Below are positions 61,109 through 64,000 of a DNA stretch of 64,000 nucleotides, one piece after another. Position 1 is the first letter of the stretch. Every line of letters starts with the position of its first letter. The DNA lies in contig JAFEDR010000009.1 of NCBI GenBank assembly GCA_018241525.1, forward strand, positions 496,001-560,000. Reading direction: 5' to 3'. Origin of the DNA: Pseudomonadota bacterium. GTDB lineage: Bacteria > Pseudomonadota > Gammaproteobacteria > Steroidobacterales > Steroidobacteraceae. The notes below the pieces were generated by a model. That model was not told the DNA's origin. It did not search any database and saw only the letters and a list, made by a program, of their open reading frames with translations. Both the position numbers and the translations under genes were made by a program.

Positions 61109-62254
61109 TTACGGGTTGAACAGGTACCACGGCGACTGCCCCATCTTCGGTTCGGCGTGCAGGAGGCGACCACTGGCCGCATCCAAGGTCAGGAGATACG
61201 ACGTGTCGGTGGCGATGAACAGCAGCGGACGGTCGTCCTGCGAGACCTGGATCGCCTGCGTGCTGCCGTACTTCTTGACGTCGATCGGCCAGCGGCCGAC
61301 GCGGCGGTGCGTCGCGGTGTCGAACACCCAGACCTCGGTGCCGCCGATCTTGTGCGAGCCCGGGCCGCCGAGATGCATCGGCACGTACAGCCGGCCGGTA
61401 CGCGAGTTCCAGGCGCCGACCTGCGAGCCGCCGGGGCGCCATTTGCCGCGCTCGGCCGCCGTCGTCGTCGCCCAGACGGGCGCGAACTGCGGCTCGGCCG
61501 CGCCGAGGTCGACCCCGTAGACGTCGCCGAGGAAGGACAGGAACGCGATGCCGCTCGCGGTGTTCATGCCCTGCACGAAGATCGGGTCCTTGTCGACGCT
61601 GAAGAACGGCGCCGAGAGCTTGCGCGACGCCTCATGCCCGGCGTCGTCGAGGGTCACCGTCAGCATCCGGCCGCTCTCGCACAGCGACGAGACGCGGTGC
61701 GGTGCCGACGGGATCACGAGCACGCAGCCGTCGGTGTCGATCTCGCCGGCGACCGCGCGCTTGGCGAGATCCACCACCGTGAACGCGGCCGCCGGGTTCA
61801 GGCTCAGCACGTACAGGAACTTCGCGTCGGCGCTGTAGCCCGCGCCGTAGAGCGGTATCGCCTGCGCGTGCTTCGGCGGCAGCACGATCTCGCCGGAGAC
61901 CGACAAGGTGGCATTGTCGGTGAACTCGACGACGTCGGTGCGCGCGCCGTGGCTGCCGCGCGCGAAGTAGGTGGTCGCGACCGCGGTGGTCTTGCCGTCC
62001 GGCGAAAACGCGGGCGACGGGTAGTAGCCGGCGTCGATCTGCCCGAGTTGGCGATGGCTGTCGCCGTCGTACAGATAGAGCCGCATGTCCGTTTCGTTGT
62101 TGTTCGCCTCGTCGTAGACCCACAGCCAGTGGGGCGACGGCGCCGGCAGGCGCGCGAGCACGAGGTGCTCCGCCTGCAGCGGCGGCGGCGGTGCCGCGTT
62201 CGCGGCACCGGCCATCACGAGTGCGAGCCACGCTCCCCGCGCACTCCGCCACAT
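61109..62254 (-). CDS. aauB: Aromatic amine dehydrogenase heavy chain
   Basis: A 381-residue periplasmic seven-bladed beta-propeller. The signal peptide is MWRSARGAWLALVMAGAANA. Family features are WLWVYDEANNNETD, FSPDGKTTAVATTYFARGSHG, DTDGCVLVIP and the last WYLFNP. With the light chain it forms an alpha2-beta2 enzyme that oxidises arylalkylamines such as tyramine or phenylethylamine to aldehydes and ammonia. GGGGGGA lies seven bases before the ATG. It heads the minus-strand operon heavy, light, cytochrome, cytochrome, Mo enzyme. Confidence 0.93.
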   Translation of the reverse strand: MWRSARGAWLALVMAGAANAAPPPPLQAEHLVLARLPAPSPHWLWVYDEANNNETDMRLYLYDGDSHRQLGQIDAGYYPSPAFSPDGKTTAVATTYFARGSHGARTDVVEFTDNATLSVSGEIVLPPKHAQAIPLYGAGYSADAKFLYVLSLNPAAAFTVVDLAKRAVAGEIDTDGCVLVIPSAPHRVSSLCESGRMLTVTLDDAGHEASRKLSAPFFSVDKDPIFVQGMNTASGIAFLSFLGDVYGVDLGAAEPQFAPVWATTTAAERGKWRPGGSQVGAWNSRTGRLYVPMHLGGPGSHKIGGTEVWVFDTATHRRVGRWPIDVKKYGSTQAIQVSQDDRPLLFIATDTSYLLTLDAASGRLLHAEPKMGQSPWYLFNP

Positions 62255-62374
62255 GCGTCTGTCCCCCCCGGCCTGTGTGCGCCGCTAGTCTGCCACAGCC
62301 CGCCCGCGCCCGTCAGTGGCGGGCCGCCCGGCCCATGGACCCGGCGCGGCCGGCACGCGATACTCCCGGACCGC

Positions 62375-63655
62375 ATGGCTGCCGCGATCCCCTCGTCCCC
62401 GCCGCGTCTCTACTACGGCTGGAAGGTACTCGCGGCACTGTTCGTGGCCGGGTTCCTGGTCTACGGCGGCGGGCTGTACTGCTTCGTGCTGTTCGTCACG
62501 CCGCTGACCCAGGAGTTCGGCTGGAGCCGCGCGGCGACCGGCGGCATCGTCTCGGCGTTCTGGCTGAGCGCGCCGCTGCTGGTCGTCGGCGGCGTGGCGA
62601 TGCGCCGCTTCGGCATCGCGCGCCTGCTCGCCACCGGCATCGTGCTCGAGGCGGTCTGCGTGCTCGCGCTCGCTACCGTATCGACGCTGCCGCAGATGTA
62701 CCTGCTGCGCGCGGCGATGGGCCTCGGCAAGATTCTCTTCGCAGTCACGATCCCGGTCACGATCGCGCGCTGGTTCGCGCGGCGCTTCGGGCTGGCGCTC
62801 GGCATCGCCTGGGCGGGCTGGCACATCGGCGGCATGCTGCTCGCGCCGGTCGCGGAGTGGATCATCCAGCACCACGGCTGGCGCGGCGCGTGCGTGGCGC
62901 TCGGCATGGCGCTGCTCGTGGTGGCGCTTGGCCCGGTGGTCTGGGTCATGCGCATCCACGGACCCGCGGAGCTCGGGCTCGGACTCGACGGCGATCCGCT
63001 GCCGGCGACGACGGCGGTGCCGGCGAGAACCGCGGCGCAGGCCCCCGCGGCCGCGCCGGAAGGCCGGTTGCGCGACCTGCTCGGTGCGCCGCTGCTGTGG
63101 CTGATCGCAGCGGCGACCGTGTGCTTCTACCTGACCTATGGCGGCGTGCTGACCCACCAGGATGCGATCGTGCAGGCGGCGGGCTACAGCGCCGGGTTCT
63201 CCTCGGTCGTGCTCGGCTCGACGGCGCTCTTCGCGGCGATCGGCGGGCTCGCGACCGGCTGGCTCGCCGACCACCAGCCGCTGCGGCGCGTCGCCGTGGT
63301 CGTCCACCTAGCCCTGCTCGTCGGCGCGGCGGCGATGCTGAGCGTCTGCCTCGCGCCGTCGACCACCGGGCTCGCCGTGTACGCGGCGTTCTTCGGCGTC
63401 ATGATCGGCGGCTCGGACATCTTCTTCGTCAAGCTGATGCGCGAGCGGTTCCCGCACGTCAACGTCGATCACCTCTACAGCGTCTGGTACTGCGTCGAGC
63501 TCGGCACGCTCTGGCTGTCGGCGATCGTCGCGGGCCGGGTGTTCGACCTCACCGGCAACTACGCGCGCACGCTGCTGCTGCTGGTCGCTAGCGCGGTGCT
63601 CGCGAGCGTGCTGTCGGCGTTCGCGCTCGGTGCGCGCGGCGCAATGCGGCCGTGA
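62375..63655 (+). CDS. MFS transporter (monocarboxylate/OFA-like)
   Basis: A 426-residue permease with about twelve transmembrane segments. YYGWKVLAALFVAGF, FGWSRAATGGIVSAF and WIIQHHGWRGACVALG are typical of the OFA/monocarboxylate branch of the major facilitator group. It is divergent from the aauB gene, 120 bases apart, and coupled (GTG overlap of 4 bases) with the amine-oxidase-like gene after it, so it probably imports the amine or exports the acid product. Confidence 0.85.
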   Translation: MAAAIPSSPPRLYYGWKVLAALFVAGFLVYGGGLYCFVLFVTPLTQEFGWSRAATGGIVSAFWLSAPLLVVGGVAMRRFGIARLLATGIVLEAVCVLALATVSTLPQMYLLRAAMGLGKILFAVTIPVTIARWFARRFGLALGIAWAGWHIGGMLLAPVAEWIIQHHGWRGACVALGMALLVVALGPVVWVMRIHGPAELGLGLDGDPLPATTAVPARTAAQAPAAAPEGRLRDLLGAPLLWLIAAATVCFYLTYGGVLTHQDAIVQAAGYSAGFSSVVLGSTALFAAIGGLATGWLADHQPLRRVAVVVHLALLVGAAAMLSVCLAPSTTGLAVYAAFFGVMIGGSDIFFVKLMRERFPHVNVDHLYSVWYCVELGTLWLSAIVAGRVFDLTGNYARTLLLLVASAVLASVLSAFALGARGAMRP

Positions 63656-64000
63656 CGGACCCGCTCGAGCACGAGCTGCCGCGCGGCCTGTATCCCCGCA
63701 GCGCGCCACCAGGCCCCGCCGCGCCGCCGCTCGCCGGGGACGCCGACGCCGACGTGGTGGTGGTGGGCGCCGGCTTTACCGGGCTGTCCGCCGCGCTGCA
63801 GCTCGCCGAGGCGGGACGGCGCGTGCTGGTGCTCGAGGCGCACGAGCCCGGCTGGGGTGCCGCCGGCCGCAACGGCGGCCAGGTGAACGCCGGCCTCAAG
63901 CACGAGCCGGATGCGGTCGAGCGCCGCCTCGGTCCGGTGCACGGGCCGCGCCTGGTAAGCCTCGCGAGTGCCGCGCCGGAGCGACTGTTCGCACTCATCG
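63652..64000 (+). CDS. DAO-family FAD amine oxidase (5' part only)
   Basis: The GTG start at 63652 overlaps the transporter stop by 4 bases and the gene runs off the window. The first 116 residues include the FAD fold DVVVVGAGFTGLSAALQLAE, then VLVLEAHEPGWGAAGRNGGQ. This start is typical of D-amino acid oxidase-fold enzymes such as gamma-glutamylputrescine oxidase (PuuB). It would oxidise an amine in the cytoplasm with FAD. Confidence 0.82.
   Translation, partial: MTDPLEHELPRGLYPRSAPPGPAAPPLAGDADADVVVVGAGFTGLSAALQLAEAGRRVLVLEAHEPGWGAAGRNGGQVNAGLKHEPDAVERRLGPVHGPRLVSLASAAPERLFALI

Overview
This 64 kb window looks like the chromosome of a high-GC (about 70%) Gram-negative, most likely a free-living member of the Pseudomonadota. 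The evidence is two TonB-dependent receptors, a complete RND/MFP/outer-membrane efflux operon with lipoprotein signals, many Tat and Sec exported redox enzymes and several periplasmic c-type cytochromes. GTG and TTG starts with good ribosome binding sites are common. I saw no tRNA, rRNA, CRISPR array, transposase or phage gene. The taxon cannot be fixed more closely from the sequence alone.

Layout. 1-411 is the end of an SMP-30/strictosidine-synthase-like gene. 419-6098 (minus) is an RND efflux operon. 6306-8736 (minus) holds a cupin and an exported amidohydrolase, followed by a GST (8888-9499). 9580-11083 is a sulfite dehydrogenase pair (SorA-like molybdoenzyme plus SorB-like cytochrome), then a ferredoxin-NADP reductase and a YeiH-type exporter. 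13260-18029 is mixed metabolism: OsmC, a methyltransferase, a cis-3-hydroxyproline-dehydratase-like enolase, a hydrolase, an HD protein and an SDR. 18044-26190 is mostly one tight minus-strand operon of acyl-CoA dehydrogenases, SDRs and NADPH oxidoreductases, suggesting beta-oxidation-like catabolism of an unusual acid.

26916-29963 is a three-gene exported module: cytochrome c, Tat-type FAD sugar-lactone-oxidase-like protein, and a Tat-type PLP fold-III enzyme with a changed metal site. 30029-33819 has a TonB receptor, an acetylpolyamine amidohydrolase and a secreted unknown. 33820-40399 is a regulated surface/periplasm redox locus: TetR regulator, TonB receptor, diheme cytochrome c, MauG/CCP-like diheme protein, and a parallel beta-helix protein fused to a cytochrome c domain. 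A clear promoter and a candidate operator lie in its control region.

40436-49483 holds a dehydratase, a phytoene-desaturase-like flavoprotein, an esterase, a DUF1800/DUF1501 pair, thioredoxin 2 and a betaine-homocysteine methyltransferase. 49491-54493 (minus) holds NnrS, 5-formyl-THF cyclo-ligase and a probable quaternary-ammonium-phosphonate pathway: an OPA-like transporter plus TmpA-like and TmpB/PhnZ-like oxygenases. Its predicted product, glycine betaine, is the methyl donor for the nearby methyltransferase. 54600-57508 is an SDR, amidase and acetyltransferase operon. 57498-62254 (minus) is a tryptophan-tryptophylquinone aromatic amine dehydrogenase (heavy then light subunit) with two cytochromes c and a molybdopterin oxidoreductase. 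62375-64000 is a divergent MFS transporter and the start of a DAO-type amine oxidase.

The recurring theme is oxidation of small organic nitrogen, sulfur and phosphorus compounds outside the cytoplasm, with electrons passed to c-type cytochromes.
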